Origin: CBDATA01 sp965215615
GTDB taxonomy: Bacteria; Acidobacteriota; Vicinamibacteria; Marinacidobacterales; Marinacidobacteraceae
Direction of reading: 5' to 3'
Length of the DNA stretch: 64,000 bases
Assembly (NCBI GenBank): GCA_965215615.1
Contig: OZ244068.1
Location: forward strand, 496,001 to 560,000
The position numbers and the translations under genes were made by a program. The notes beneath the pieces are model-generated. The model saw only the letters and a program-made list of their open reading frames with translations, was not told the DNA's origin and made no database searches. Positions 25,990 through 34,093 of the stretch are shown here, one piece after another. The number at the start of each line of letters is the position of its first letter. Positions within the stretch are counted from its first letter, which is position 1.

Positions 25990-27164
25990 GCCCGCGCGTG
26001 TCGCTGCGTCGTGCTGGCGCGTCGCGTCCCTTCGCGATCGAGGTTGCGTGGCGGCCGCAATACGACGAAGGAGACCGTGTCGCCGGGATGCTCGCGCAGC
26101 ACTTCACGCATCAGGAATACCGGAATATCGTGGGAGGCGAGGGGTTGCAGATCGTGTCTCGCGGATTTCCGGCAGATTCGAGGAGATCGTTCGTGGACGC
26201 GGAGCCACGCGTCCCGCGTACGGCCATCGTCCTGCTGCTCGACCGCGGGTTTCCGGAAGACACGGCTGCTTCTGCGGAGCTGACGCGATTCGCTCGGCAC
26301 CACCTGGCTGATTCCGATCCTCGAACGCTCCTGCTTCCGGTAGTTATGGAAGACGGCGGCCTTCCCCATGGGCTGCGCCTCCAAGCCATCCGTTGGGATC
26401 ACTGGGAAGGGGACGATGGTGTTCGCATGGAGCACCTCGTCCGCGACCTCCATCACGCATTTTGCCGCCTGCTGCTGGACCAACAGCACCGGATCCAGCG
26501 CGGAGCTGGTCCCGCAATCAAACGGATCCGAGTTTTCCTGAGTCACTCCAAGCATGACCCGGATGGAAAGCGCATCGCGGTTGGCCTGCGGGACTGGATG
26601 GATCAGAACACAGCATTGCGTCCGTTCTTCGATCTTCGAGACATCCTGCCCGGCGCAGATTTCGAGGCCACGCTGAGCGAGGAGATTGCCGTGAGTGCTT
26701 TCGTGGCGGTTCGGTCGGATTCCTACTCGTCGCGTGGTGCCTGCCGCAGCGAAGTTCTGGAGGCCAAGCAGCGAGGCCGGCCGTTCCTGGTCCTCGATTG
26801 TCTGCGCGAGGGTGAGGATCGGTCATTCCCGTATCTCGGGAACGTGCGGACGATCCGCGTGGACCCCGCTTCGCTCACGCGTGGCGATTTCGCCCGTATT
26901 ACCAGCGTGCTGCTTCGTGAGGTATTCCTTGCGCTTCTCTGGCAGTGTCGCGTTGCGGATGTCCAGCCCGAGGGAGCCGGCACTCATTTCCTGGCTGGCC
27001 CTCCCGAGGCTCTGAGTCTGGCGAGCCTTCCCGGGCGGGACGCAACGCGCCTCGTGTATCCCGATCCTCGGTTGCCGCCGGAAGAGGCGAAGATTCTGCG
27101 TGACATCGTTCCCGATCTGGAGTTGCTAACCTTTTCCGAATGGCAGGAGCAGAGCGGACCGTGA
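25986..27164 (+). CDS. TIR-domain protein, probable NAD-consuming effector
   Basis: A 392-residue protein. A TIR domain at about residues 180-320 starts with IRVFLSHSKHDPDGKRIAVG and contains SSRGACRSEVLEAK, whose Glu256 is at the position of the NADase catalytic glutamate (usual WCxxE, here ACRSE). The first 170 residues form another alpha/beta domain (FAIEVAWRPQYDEGDRVAGM, later ALVLLLDRG-like strand) that looks TIR-like without the catalytic motif. The last 70 residues are unassigned. The gene is joined by a GTGA overlap to hsdS and by another to the SLOG gene. By analogy with Thoeris and other TIR systems it may deplete NAD+ on activation. The analogy is inference; the TIR assignment is motif-based. 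Confidence 0.8.
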   Translation: MSPRVSLRRAGASRPFAIEVAWRPQYDEGDRVAGMLAQHFTHQEYRNIVGGEGLQIVSRGFPADSRRSFVDAEPRVPRTAIVLLLDRGFPEDTAASAELTRFARHHLADSDPRTLLLPVVMEDGGLPHGLRLQAIRWDHWEGDDGVRMEHLVRDLHHAFCRLLLDQQHRIQRGAGPAIKRIRVFLSHSKHDPDGKRIAVGLRDWMDQNTALRPFFDLRDILPGADFEATLSEEIAVSAFVAVRSDSYSSRGACRSEVLEAKQRGRPFLVLDCLREGEDRSFPYLGNVRTIRVDPASLTRGDFARITSVLLREVFLALLWQCRVADVQPEGAGTHFLAGPPEALSLASLPGRDATRLVYPDPRLPPEEAKILRDIVPDLELLTFSEWQEQSGP

Positions 27165-28006
27165 GAGAAAAAGAATTCGCCGGGGAGCCGCTGGTGGTGG
27201 CGATCTCCGTTTCGGAGAGCCCCGACCTGCGCCGCTACGGGTTGAGCGATGTCCATCTGGATACCGTGCTGCGCTCCTCGGCTCACTATCCGCTCGAGCG
27301 CGGTTACGATCTGGCCTACGGAGGCGATCTACGGGCCAACGGGTTCACGGAATTCCTGAAAGACACGGCCTTCGACTACCGTCGCTTGGGCGACCCTCGT
27401 CCTCGATTCACCGACTATCTGGCCTGGCCGGTGCATATCCGTCTCGCCGCGCAGGATCTCCGCGACATGGAAGAGCGCTTTGGCGAGACCGGCCGCCTCG
27501 TGCTCCTGGGGAAGGACGGTTGCTACCTCACAATGGATGAGCGTGCGGCCCTCTCCTCGCGGGAGCCCGCAGCTGATGAGTGGGCGGACGGTTTGACGGT
27601 CATGCGTGACGCGATCACGGCGGACTCGAGCGCCCGGGTTGTGCTCGGAGGGCGGGTCGAAGGCTACCGGGGCCGGATGCCCGGTGTCGCCGAGGAAGCC
27701 TTGGCATCGTTGCGCGCCAAGCGACCGCTGTTTCTGGTCGGCGGATTCGGGGGCTGCGCACGCGGAATCGCGGAGGCTCTCGGGCTCGTGGAGACCTGGG
27801 AGGGATCGCTTTCCTGGCCGGGTCAGGAGTTGTTTTCCGATTTTGGAGTGAGTGACCTGAACAACGGCCTGTCCGAGGAGGAAAACCGCCTGCTGGCGAA
27901 GTCGCCTTATCTGGATGACATGATCCTCTTGTTCATGACCGGCTTGTACCGCCAGCGATCCCGGCTCGCCCAGGAAGACGGGGAGCCATCACCCAGAAAT
28001 GCATAA
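27161..28006 (+). CDS. SLOG-superfamily nucleotide-sensor protein
   Basis: A Rossmannoid protein of about 281 residues resembling the SLOG proteins that accompany TIR domains. Tell-tale segments are VVAISVSESPDLRRYGLSDV, the glycine pair DLAYGGDLRANGFTEFL, and a second glycine-rich loop LFLVGGFGGCARGIAEALG. SLOG domains bind nucleotide-derived ligands; in ThsA of Thoeris the SLOG domain binds the cyclic ADP-ribose signal made by ThsB. I prefer the GTG at 27161 (AGGAG upstream, GTGA overlap) over the ATG at 27140. No effector domain is fused, so it would act as a separate sensor between two TIR proteins. The next gene overlaps its end by eight bases. Confidence 0.72.
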   Translation: MREKEFAGEPLVVAISVSESPDLRRYGLSDVHLDTVLRSSAHYPLERGYDLAYGGDLRANGFTEFLKDTAFDYRRLGDPRPRFTDYLAWPVHIRLAAQDLRDMEERFGETGRLVLLGKDGCYLTMDERAALSSREPAADEWADGLTVMRDAITADSSARVVLGGRVEGYRGRMPGVAEEALASLRAKRPLFLVGGFGGCARGIAEALGLVETWEGSLSWPGQELFSDFGVSDLNNGLSEEENRLLAKSPYLDDMILLFMTGLYRQRSRLAQEDGEPSPRNA

Positions 28007-28601
28007 GGTCTTCATCTCTTATCACCACGAGCAGGACCAGTGGTACAAGGAAGAGCTCGTACGGATGGCGGATGTATGTGGTGTATTCGTGAACCGATCC
28101 GTGGATACCGGAGATATCGACGATTCTCTGAGTGACGAAGTGATCCGGGAGAAGATTCGGGACGAGTACCTCCGAGACTCCACGGTCACAATCGTTCTGG
28201 TTGGGACGCAGACGAAGAATCGGAAGCACGTGGATTGGGAGGTTTACTCAAGTATGTTCGATGGGAAGATCAACAAGAAGTCTGGAATTCTCGTCATCAA
28301 CCTGCCTTCTACAGGTTGCGATCGAGTAGCTGTAACGCACGGGGATGACGAAAAGCGTCTCGTTTACCCGGATTTGTCAGGATGGATCCCCGTGGAAGAT
28401 CGCTCCCAGGTGGAACGTGACTTCCCGATTCTTCCGGAACGGATCATGGACAACGTCATGTGCTCCAGGATCTCCATCGTTCCCTGGTCCCAGATCGAAT
28501 ACGCACCCGCAAAGCTGCAGAGGCTCGTTGAGTTGGCGTATCGAGATCGTGCGTCCTGCGATTACGACCTGACGAGGCCCTTGCGCCGGCGCAACTCTTG
28601 A
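27999..28601 (+). CDS. ThsB-like TIR (MTH538 family) protein
   Basis: A 200-residue single-domain TIR-like protein of the MTH538/DUF1863 group that includes ThsB of Thoeris. It begins at once with the TIR beta-A strand (KVFISYHHEQDQWYKEEL), has the TVTIVLVGTQTKNRKHVDWE segment with the likely catalytic glutamate (VDWEVYSSM), and ends in a basic RPLRRRNS tail. ThsB proteins convert NAD+ into a cyclic ADP-ribose signal after phage sensing. Local GC is visibly lower than in flanking hsd genes. Encoded with a separate SLOG protein and a second TIR protein, it suggests a Thoeris-like pathway with parts distributed differently. Confidence 0.75.
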   Translation: MHKVFISYHHEQDQWYKEELVRMADVCGVFVNRSVDTGDIDDSLSDEVIREKIRDEYLRDSTVTIVLVGTQTKNRKHVDWEVYSSMFDGKINKKSGILVINLPSTGCDRVAVTHGDDEKRLVYPDLSGWIPVEDRSQVERDFPILPERIMDNVMCSRISIVPWSQIEYAPAKLQRLVELAYRDRASCDYDLTRPLRRRNS

Positions 28602-28668
28602 AGGCGGCCTCTCTTGGTGCCGTCGCGCTGCTGTTGGTCGTAGCGCGGATTTCGGGGATCGGCCGGGC

Positions 28669-31611
28669 ATGATCTCCGAAGCGGGGACCGTCCAGTTCCC
28701 GATGGTGCGCCACGCCGTCGGGATCGGTTGGAAACCGGTTCCTCCGGCGGAGGCGCTTCGGCTGCGTGGCGGGGAAGCGGGCGGCCTCTTCCGGCTCGAA
28801 GTGGAAGCGGCGATTCGGCGGCTGAACCCTTGGGTAACGGAAGCGGTTCCGCGTGCGATCGTCGAGCGGATCGAGGCCCTCCCGGCGACGATCGAGGGCA
28901 ATCGGGAGCGGCTTGCCTGGCTGCGTGGGGAACGCCAGTGGCATGACGAGGCCGAGGACCGTTCCCGACGGGTGCGTCTCGTGGACTTCGGCAACCCGGG
29001 AAACAACACGCTCCATGTCACCTGGGAGTGGAAGATCAAGCCCCCGGCCCGCAAGGGGAACCGCGCCGACGCGATGTTTCTGGTCAACGGAATCCCGGTG
29101 GCGATCGTCGAACACAAGAACCCGAAGAGTCGCAACGCCATCGAAAAGGCCATCACCCAGATTCGCCGCTACGAGACGGAAACCCCGGAGCTGCTGGCTT
29201 CCGCCCAGCTCTTCAACGTCACCCACCTTCTCGACTATTGGTACGGCGTGACCTGGAACATCTCGCGCCGGTTCATGGCACGCTGGAAGGAGCGCCCCGA
29301 AGACAGCTATCGCTTTGCGGTTCAGTCCTTCTTCGAACCGGCCGACTTCCTGCGGACCTTGCGGGACTGGATCCTCTTCTATGTCGAGGACGGGGAGACC
29401 CGAAAGTCCGTGCTCCGACAGCACCAGCGGCGCGCCGTGGATCGCATCCTCGCCCGCTGCGCCGAAACCGGGAAAAAGCGTGGGCTCATCTGGCACACCC
29501 AGGGTTCCGGCAAGACCTTCACGCTGCTGACCGCCGCCCGGCTGATCCTCGAACAGAAGCCCCGTTTCCGGAATCCGACGGTGGTGGTCGTCGTGGACCG
29601 CGTGGAACTGGAAGGACAACTGAAAGGCTGGGTCGAACGGCTGCTTGGAGAGATGCAGCAGAAGGACATCCCGGTCTGGCGGGCGGAATCGAAGAATGAA
29701 CTCCGGGATTTCTTCAAGACGGACCACCGCGGCCTCATCCTTTCGATGATCCACAAATTCGACGGAATCGAGGAGGACGCGAACCAGCGCGACAACATCT
29801 TCGTCTTCATCGACGAAGCGCACCGCTCGGTGGCCGGCGACCTCGGCACCTACCTGATGGCGGCGATCCCGAACGCGACGATCATCGGGTTCACCGGAAC
29901 CCCGATTGCGAAAACGGAAGAAGGCAAGGGCACCTTCAAGATCTTCGGAAAGGAGGACGAGCAGGGGTATCTCGACAAGTACACGATCGCTGAATCCATC
30001 GAAGACGAGACCACGCTCCCGATCCGGCACACGCTGGCCGCGAGTCATCTGACCGTTCCTCTTGAACGTCTTGACCAGGAGTTTTTCGATCTGGTGAAGG
30101 AAGAGGCCGTCACCGACATCGACGAGTTGAACCACGTCCTCGACCGGGCGGTGCATTTGCGTGCCTTCCTGACCGCCGACGACCGGGTAGCCGAGGTCGC
30201 CGCCTTCGTTGCCGACCATTTCCAGAGAAACGTCAACCCTCTCGGTTACAAGGCGTTCCTCGTGGGAGTGAACCGCGAGGCGTGCGCCCAATACAAGAAG
30301 GCGCTCGACGAACTGCTGCCACCCGAGTGGACGAAGGCCGTCTATTCCCCGGGCACCGACGATGTCGTGAACGCTCCGGATGTCGCCCGGCTTCAGATCA
30401 CGCCGGAACAGGAAGCCGAAGCGCGCCTCATGTTCCGCAAGGCGGGCGAGAACCCCCGGATTCTCATCGTCACCGACAAGCTGCTCACGGGTTTCGATGC
30501 TCCGCTGCTCTACTGCATGTATCTCGACAAGCCGATGCGCGACCACGTCCTGCTCCAGGCCATCGCCCGGGTGAATCGGCCCTTTGTGGACGGGGAGGGC
30601 CGCCAGAAGCGCATCGGTCTCATCGTGGATTTCGTGGGCGTGTTGCGGGAGATGAAGAAGGCCCTCCGGTTCGATTCCGAGGACGTGAGCGGCGTGATCG
30701 AAGACCTGGACCTGTTGCTGCGAGATCTCCTCGAAAATCTCCGGTCCGCACAGTCGGAGTACCTGTCCGAAGGTGACGGCCCCATCCCGGATGAACACCT
30801 CGAAAGGCTGGTGTACGGGCGCTTCCGTGACTCGGAAACGCGAGAGACGTTCTATGGCCTCTTCCGTGAAATCGAGGCGCTCTGGGAAATCCTCTCGCCG
30901 TCCCCCGAGTTGCGCGATCACATCTCCGCCTTTCAGCGCCTCGCGGGGCTGTATCTGGCGGTAAGGAATGCGTACGACCATCACCAGTACGACATCGCCG
31001 GAGAACTGGCGCGCAAGACGAAGGAGCTCGTGCAGTCGAGCGTCGTCCAGGAACCTCTTGCGCCCTACCAGCGCACGGTCACCTTCGACCTGAAAACGCT
31101 TCAGAGGCTCCGCAAGGAGTCAACCTCCGAAGAAGGCAAGGTGTTCAACCTGGTGCGCGGGCTCCGGAAGGAAACGGAGGACGAAGCGGATCTCGAACCG
31201 GTGCTGCTTCCTCTCAAGGAGCGTGCCGAGCGGGTTCAGCAGGATCTCGAAGATCGCAAGATCACCTCCCAGGCGGCGCTCGACCAGTTGGAGGCGCTCA
31301 TCCGCGAGAAAGCGACTGCCATGGACGCTCTCAAGAGGAGCGGGTTGCCGGCGCGGACCTTCTCGCTCTACTGGATGTTGCAGAGCGATGCGGCGCTCGA
31401 AGAAGCGGGTCTCGATCCTCTCGAACTCGTCCGCAAGATCGAAGAGCTCGCCCGGCGGTTCCCGGCGGCGGACAAGAGCGCCGAAGAGCAGCGCCGTCTG
31501 CGCGCGAATCTCTACGGCCCGGTGATCGGGTTGGCATCCGCGGAGCGGCAACGCATCGTGGATCGGGTCATGGAATGGCTGATCCGAGGCGGCCGGGATG
31601 ACGAATCCTGA
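28669..31611 (+). CDS. hsdR: HsdR type I restriction subunit
   Basis: The translocase and nuclease of the type I system. The 980-residue protein has the N-terminal PD-(D/E)XK nuclease (ADAMFLVNGIPVAIVEHKNP, ExK at Glu148-Lys150), helicase motif I (WHTQGSGKTFTLLTA), a DEAH box (FVFIDEAHRSVAG), motif III (IIGFTGTPI), and motif VI-type QAIARVNRPF, then a helical C-terminal region that docks on HsdM. No key residue seems lost. It lies 67 bases after the ThsB-like gene and overlaps the YgjP-like peptidase gene by 14 bases, so the entire 9-kb block is probably one operon or two closely spaced units. Confidence 0.93.
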   Translation: MISEAGTVQFPMVRHAVGIGWKPVPPAEALRLRGGEAGGLFRLEVEAAIRRLNPWVTEAVPRAIVERIEALPATIEGNRERLAWLRGERQWHDEAEDRSRRVRLVDFGNPGNNTLHVTWEWKIKPPARKGNRADAMFLVNGIPVAIVEHKNPKSRNAIEKAITQIRRYETETPELLASAQLFNVTHLLDYWYGVTWNISRRFMARWKERPEDSYRFAVQSFFEPADFLRTLRDWILFYVEDGETRKSVLRQHQRRAVDRILARCAETGKKRGLIWHTQGSGKTFTLLTAARLILEQKPRFRNPTVVVVVDRVELEGQLKGWVERLLGEMQQKDIPVWRAESKNELRDFFKTDHRGLILSMIHKFDGIEEDANQRDNIFVFIDEAHRSVAGDLGTYLMAAIPNATIIGFTGTPIAKTEEGKGTFKIFGKEDEQGYLDKYTIAESIEDETTLPIRHTLAASHLTVPLERLDQEFFDLVKEEAVTDIDELNHVLDRAVHLRAFLTADDRVAEVAAFVADHFQRNVNPLGYKAFLVGVNREACAQYKKALDELLPPEWTKAVYSPGTDDVVNAPDVARLQITPEQEAEARLMFRKAGENPRILIVTDKLLTGFDAPLLYCMYLDKPMRDHVLLQAIARVNRPFVDGEGRQKRIGLIVDFVGVLREMKKALRFDSEDVSGVIEDLDLLLRDLLENLRSAQSEYLSEGDGPIPDEHLERLVYGRFRDSETRETFYGLFREIEALWEILSPSPELRDHISAFQRLAGLYLAVRNAYDHHQYDIAGELARKTKELVQSSVVQEPLAPYQRTVTFDLKTLQRLRKESTSEEGKVFNLVRGLRKETEDEADLEPVLLPLKERAERVQQDLEDRKITSQAALDQLEALIREKATAMDALKRSGLPARTFSLYWMLQSDAALEEAGLDPLELVRKIEELARRFPAADKSAEEQRRLRANLYGPVIGLASAERQRIVDRVMEWLIRGGRDDES

Positions 31612-31915
31612 TCGCGAGGCGATTCTGGAGAGGGTCGCGTCATGGAAGGCGCGACTGAACGTTCACCCGCGGCGAGTACGGGTCCAGCGGATGACCCGGA
31701 AGTGGGGCTCCTGTTCGATCGCCGGAACGGTGACCTTCGCGGCCGATCTTGCGAAACAGGACTCGGGATTTCAGGACTTCGTCGTCGCCCACGAATTGCT
31801 GCATCTCCGCCTCCCCAATCACGGCCCTCTCTTCAAGGCGACGCTCGCCGCCCACGTGCCTGATTGGAAGACCCATGAGAAACGGCGCGGCGATCCATCC
31901 GGGACGCTTCAGTAG
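31598..31915 (+). CDS. YgjP-like (DUF45) zinc metallopeptidase
   Basis: A short 105-residue version of the YgjP/SprT-like family often encoded next to type I R-M genes. The zinc-binding HExxH motif is seen as VVAHELLHLRLPNHGPLFKA, and the family-typical MTRKWGSCS precedes it. The substrate is unknown. The start lies inside the hsdR 3' end. It converges with the GWxTD gene, overlapping it by seven bases, so it marks the right boundary of the R-M block. It is shorter than free-standing YgjP (about 170-230) but keeps the catalytic core. Confidence 0.85.
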   Translation: MTNPDREAILERVASWKARLNVHPRRVRVQRMTRKWGSCSIAGTVTFAADLAKQDSGFQDFVVAHELLHLRLPNHGPLFKATLAAHVPDWKTHEKRRGDPSGTLQ

Positions 31916-33963
31916 CCGAGCGTCGCGAGACGTTCGTGGATCTCGGGTTGTTCGGAGTTGACTTCGAGGGAGCGGCGGAAGGCTTCTTCTGCTTTCTGCG
32001 GTTCTCCGAGCGCAAGGTAGGCATCGCCCAGGGCGTTCAGGACTTCGGGCTGGGGCGGCGTGAGCGAGACGGCCTTTTCGAGATGAACCACGGCCTGGCG
32101 GTGGTTTTGTTTCAGGTAGAAGCCGAGTCCGAGACCGACGGCCACTTCGTACCGGTCGCCGTGCGTGTACTGGAGCGGCAGCAGGAGCGCGAGCGCCGCT
32201 TCCGCCTTCCCGGCCCGCAAATGCGCGGCGGCGAGCTTCCACTTCGCCTGCGGAACCTCCGGGTCCTCTTCGGCCACTGCTTGCCGGAAAAGCGCTTCGG
32301 CCTCGGAAAAGCGGCCCATCGCCCAGTGCTGGTTTCCGAGCGTCACGGCGAGCAGCGCGCGCCGCCCGATATCGAAACTGTGCCGCGCGAAGACCCCCGC
32401 CCGAGGGATCGTGGATCGGGGCGAGACAGAAAGCGGCGCGCTTCGTTCGGCGAGAGTCCGCCCTTCGGAGTCGCGGAGCCGGACGCGGAACTCGTACCGC
32501 CCGGGAACCGCACCGTCGAGGGCGAAGGCTTCCGAGAGGAGCGCCGTTTCGTCGCCGGTGACTGCGCGCGTCCGCTCCGCCACCAGCTCTCCTTCTGCCA
32601 GAAGGGCGAAGTGGAGCTCCTGCGAGGGCTCCGGCTTCAGTAGCTGGAAGGCGCAGTGGACGGCACCATCCGTCGGGAACACGCCTCCCGGTGCCGGGTG
32701 GATCCGCGTTCGCCCCGCCTGGAAAGTCCGGAAGGTCCGGAACGTTTCGGGGTCATCCTCCGGCATCGCTTCGGTGCGAAAGCCGAGCACGATGTCGCCG
32801 AGGGCCGGCGCTTCGGGAACCCGCACCGAGGCTTCCGCGACCGTGTACTGCGAGGACACCCGGTTCCGCAGGATGACCATCACCTCGTAGGCGCCGGGCA
32901 CCAGGGGCGCTCCGTCCTGATAGGCGAACTTCGAGCCTTCCACGCTATCGAGCTGGGCGCTCGTCAACCGGAGGAAGGTCTCCTTTTCGTCCGCGTGGAC
33001 CAGGGCTCCGCTCGGGTCGCGCACCTCCAGAGTGGTGTCGAGAGTCGTGAAGACCCGCTCCGAGTCGCGACTGGTATCGAGCGCCAGGTCCGCGAGATCG
33101 ACTTCCACGCTGAAGTGCAGGTGGGGGGTTCGACCCGGTCCGTACAGGACTGCGAAGCTGCTCTCGCTCGGAACGAAGCCAAACGAATACTCCGCCGAGA
33201 CCCGGTCCCGGTAGCGCTCCCAGGCATCGAGGTCGTCGTCCTGTACCGCGAGGGTCGGTGACGATTCGATGCGCGCCAGAACCTCCCCGGAGCCGAGGCC
33301 GACCGTTCCGCCCACGAAGTCCACCGGCTCCGATGCGTCCACCGCAAGCGCCGCCCGAGCGAGCTCCGGTGAGATTTGCCGGAGCTGCTCCATGTTCTGC
33401 CGGGGGAAGGAACGGGCCGGCCCCCGGAGCAGATCGCCCGGAGTGTCCACGCCCGGCGTGAAGAGGCGGTACTCGGCGGCTTCCTGCCTCCGGAAAAAGA
33501 GGAGATAGAAGAAGGACGGGAGGTTGCGGTCCCGGTCGCCCTGGTAGAACCAGAGCTCGGTGTCATGGAGGTTGTTGTGGAACTCGAACCTTTCGATGCT
33601 CCGCGGCGGCCCCAGGATGATGTGCATCCGGCCCCGATCCGTCCTCCATCCGGGAGCGAACGCCTCACCCCGGAGTTCCCGGTTCGCGTGATCGAAGCGC
33701 CGGTAGTGCTCTTCCCGGAACTCGTTCGCCGGCGTGCTCGAAACCGGATCGCGCTTCCGCCAGAACGCTTCGATGAACCGGTCCCGCTCGAAAGGAGTGG
33801 CGAGGGACCGGAAGACCTCGGCCTCCCGCGTGGTGATGAGATAGACCGCTTCTTCCTCAAGCCAGCGGCGATGCCCGGGGGAGAGCTCCTGGCTCGAAGC
33901 GGCACCGGTCAGGGTTCCGAACAGCAGCGTCAGCGCCAGGCAGCGCCACGGCCGGATGGGCAT
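31909..33963 (-). CDS. GWxTD-domain protein with C-terminal TPRs
   Basis: A secreted 684-residue protein. The start at 33963 gives a signal peptide (CLALTLLFGTLTGAASSQ). The GWxTD domain lies at about residues 45-170 with the signature PGWRTDRGRMHIILGPP and the preceding FWRKRDPVSSTPANEFRE. This domain occurs in Acidobacteriota and Bacteroidota exported proteins of unknown activity. The middle is beta-rich. The C-terminal 130 residues contain about three TPRs (AMGRFSEAEALFRQAV, ALGEPQKAEEAFRRSL). It is divergent from the TonB receptor gene with 130 bases between; a TATAAA at 34030-34035 could serve the receptor. Confidence 0.82.
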   Translation of the reverse strand: MPIRPWRCLALTLLFGTLTGAASSQELSPGHRRWLEEEAVYLITTREAEVFRSLATPFERDRFIEAFWRKRDPVSSTPANEFREEHYRRFDHANRELRGEAFAPGWRTDRGRMHIILGPPRSIERFEFHNNLHDTELWFYQGDRDRNLPSFFYLLFFRRQEAAEYRLFTPGVDTPGDLLRGPARSFPRQNMEQLRQISPELARAALAVDASEPVDFVGGTVGLGSGEVLARIESSPTLAVQDDDLDAWERYRDRVSAEYSFGFVPSESSFAVLYGPGRTPHLHFSVEVDLADLALDTSRDSERVFTTLDTTLEVRDPSGALVHADEKETFLRLTSAQLDSVEGSKFAYQDGAPLVPGAYEVMVILRNRVSSQYTVAEASVRVPEAPALGDIVLGFRTEAMPEDDPETFRTFRTFQAGRTRIHPAPGGVFPTDGAVHCAFQLLKPEPSQELHFALLAEGELVAERTRAVTGDETALLSEAFALDGAVPGRYEFRVRLRDSEGRTLAERSAPLSVSPRSTIPRAGVFARHSFDIGRRALLAVTLGNQHWAMGRFSEAEALFRQAVAEEDPEVPQAKWKLAAAHLRAGKAEAALALLLPLQYTHGDRYEVAVGLGLGFYLKQNHRQAVVHLEKAVSLTPPQPEVLNALGDAYLALGEPQKAEEAFRRSLEVNSEQPEIHERLATLGY

Positions 33964-34093
33964 GGGTTTCTCCGCGGCCGGAAGGTAGCAAGGCCGGGCG
34001 CGAGGAACAACCACCCGTGCGTTTTCTGGTATAAACGATTCAGCGAGTCGCTGGCCCTGGGTTGACCGGGGCAGTCGGCTCCGGGAGGTTGCC

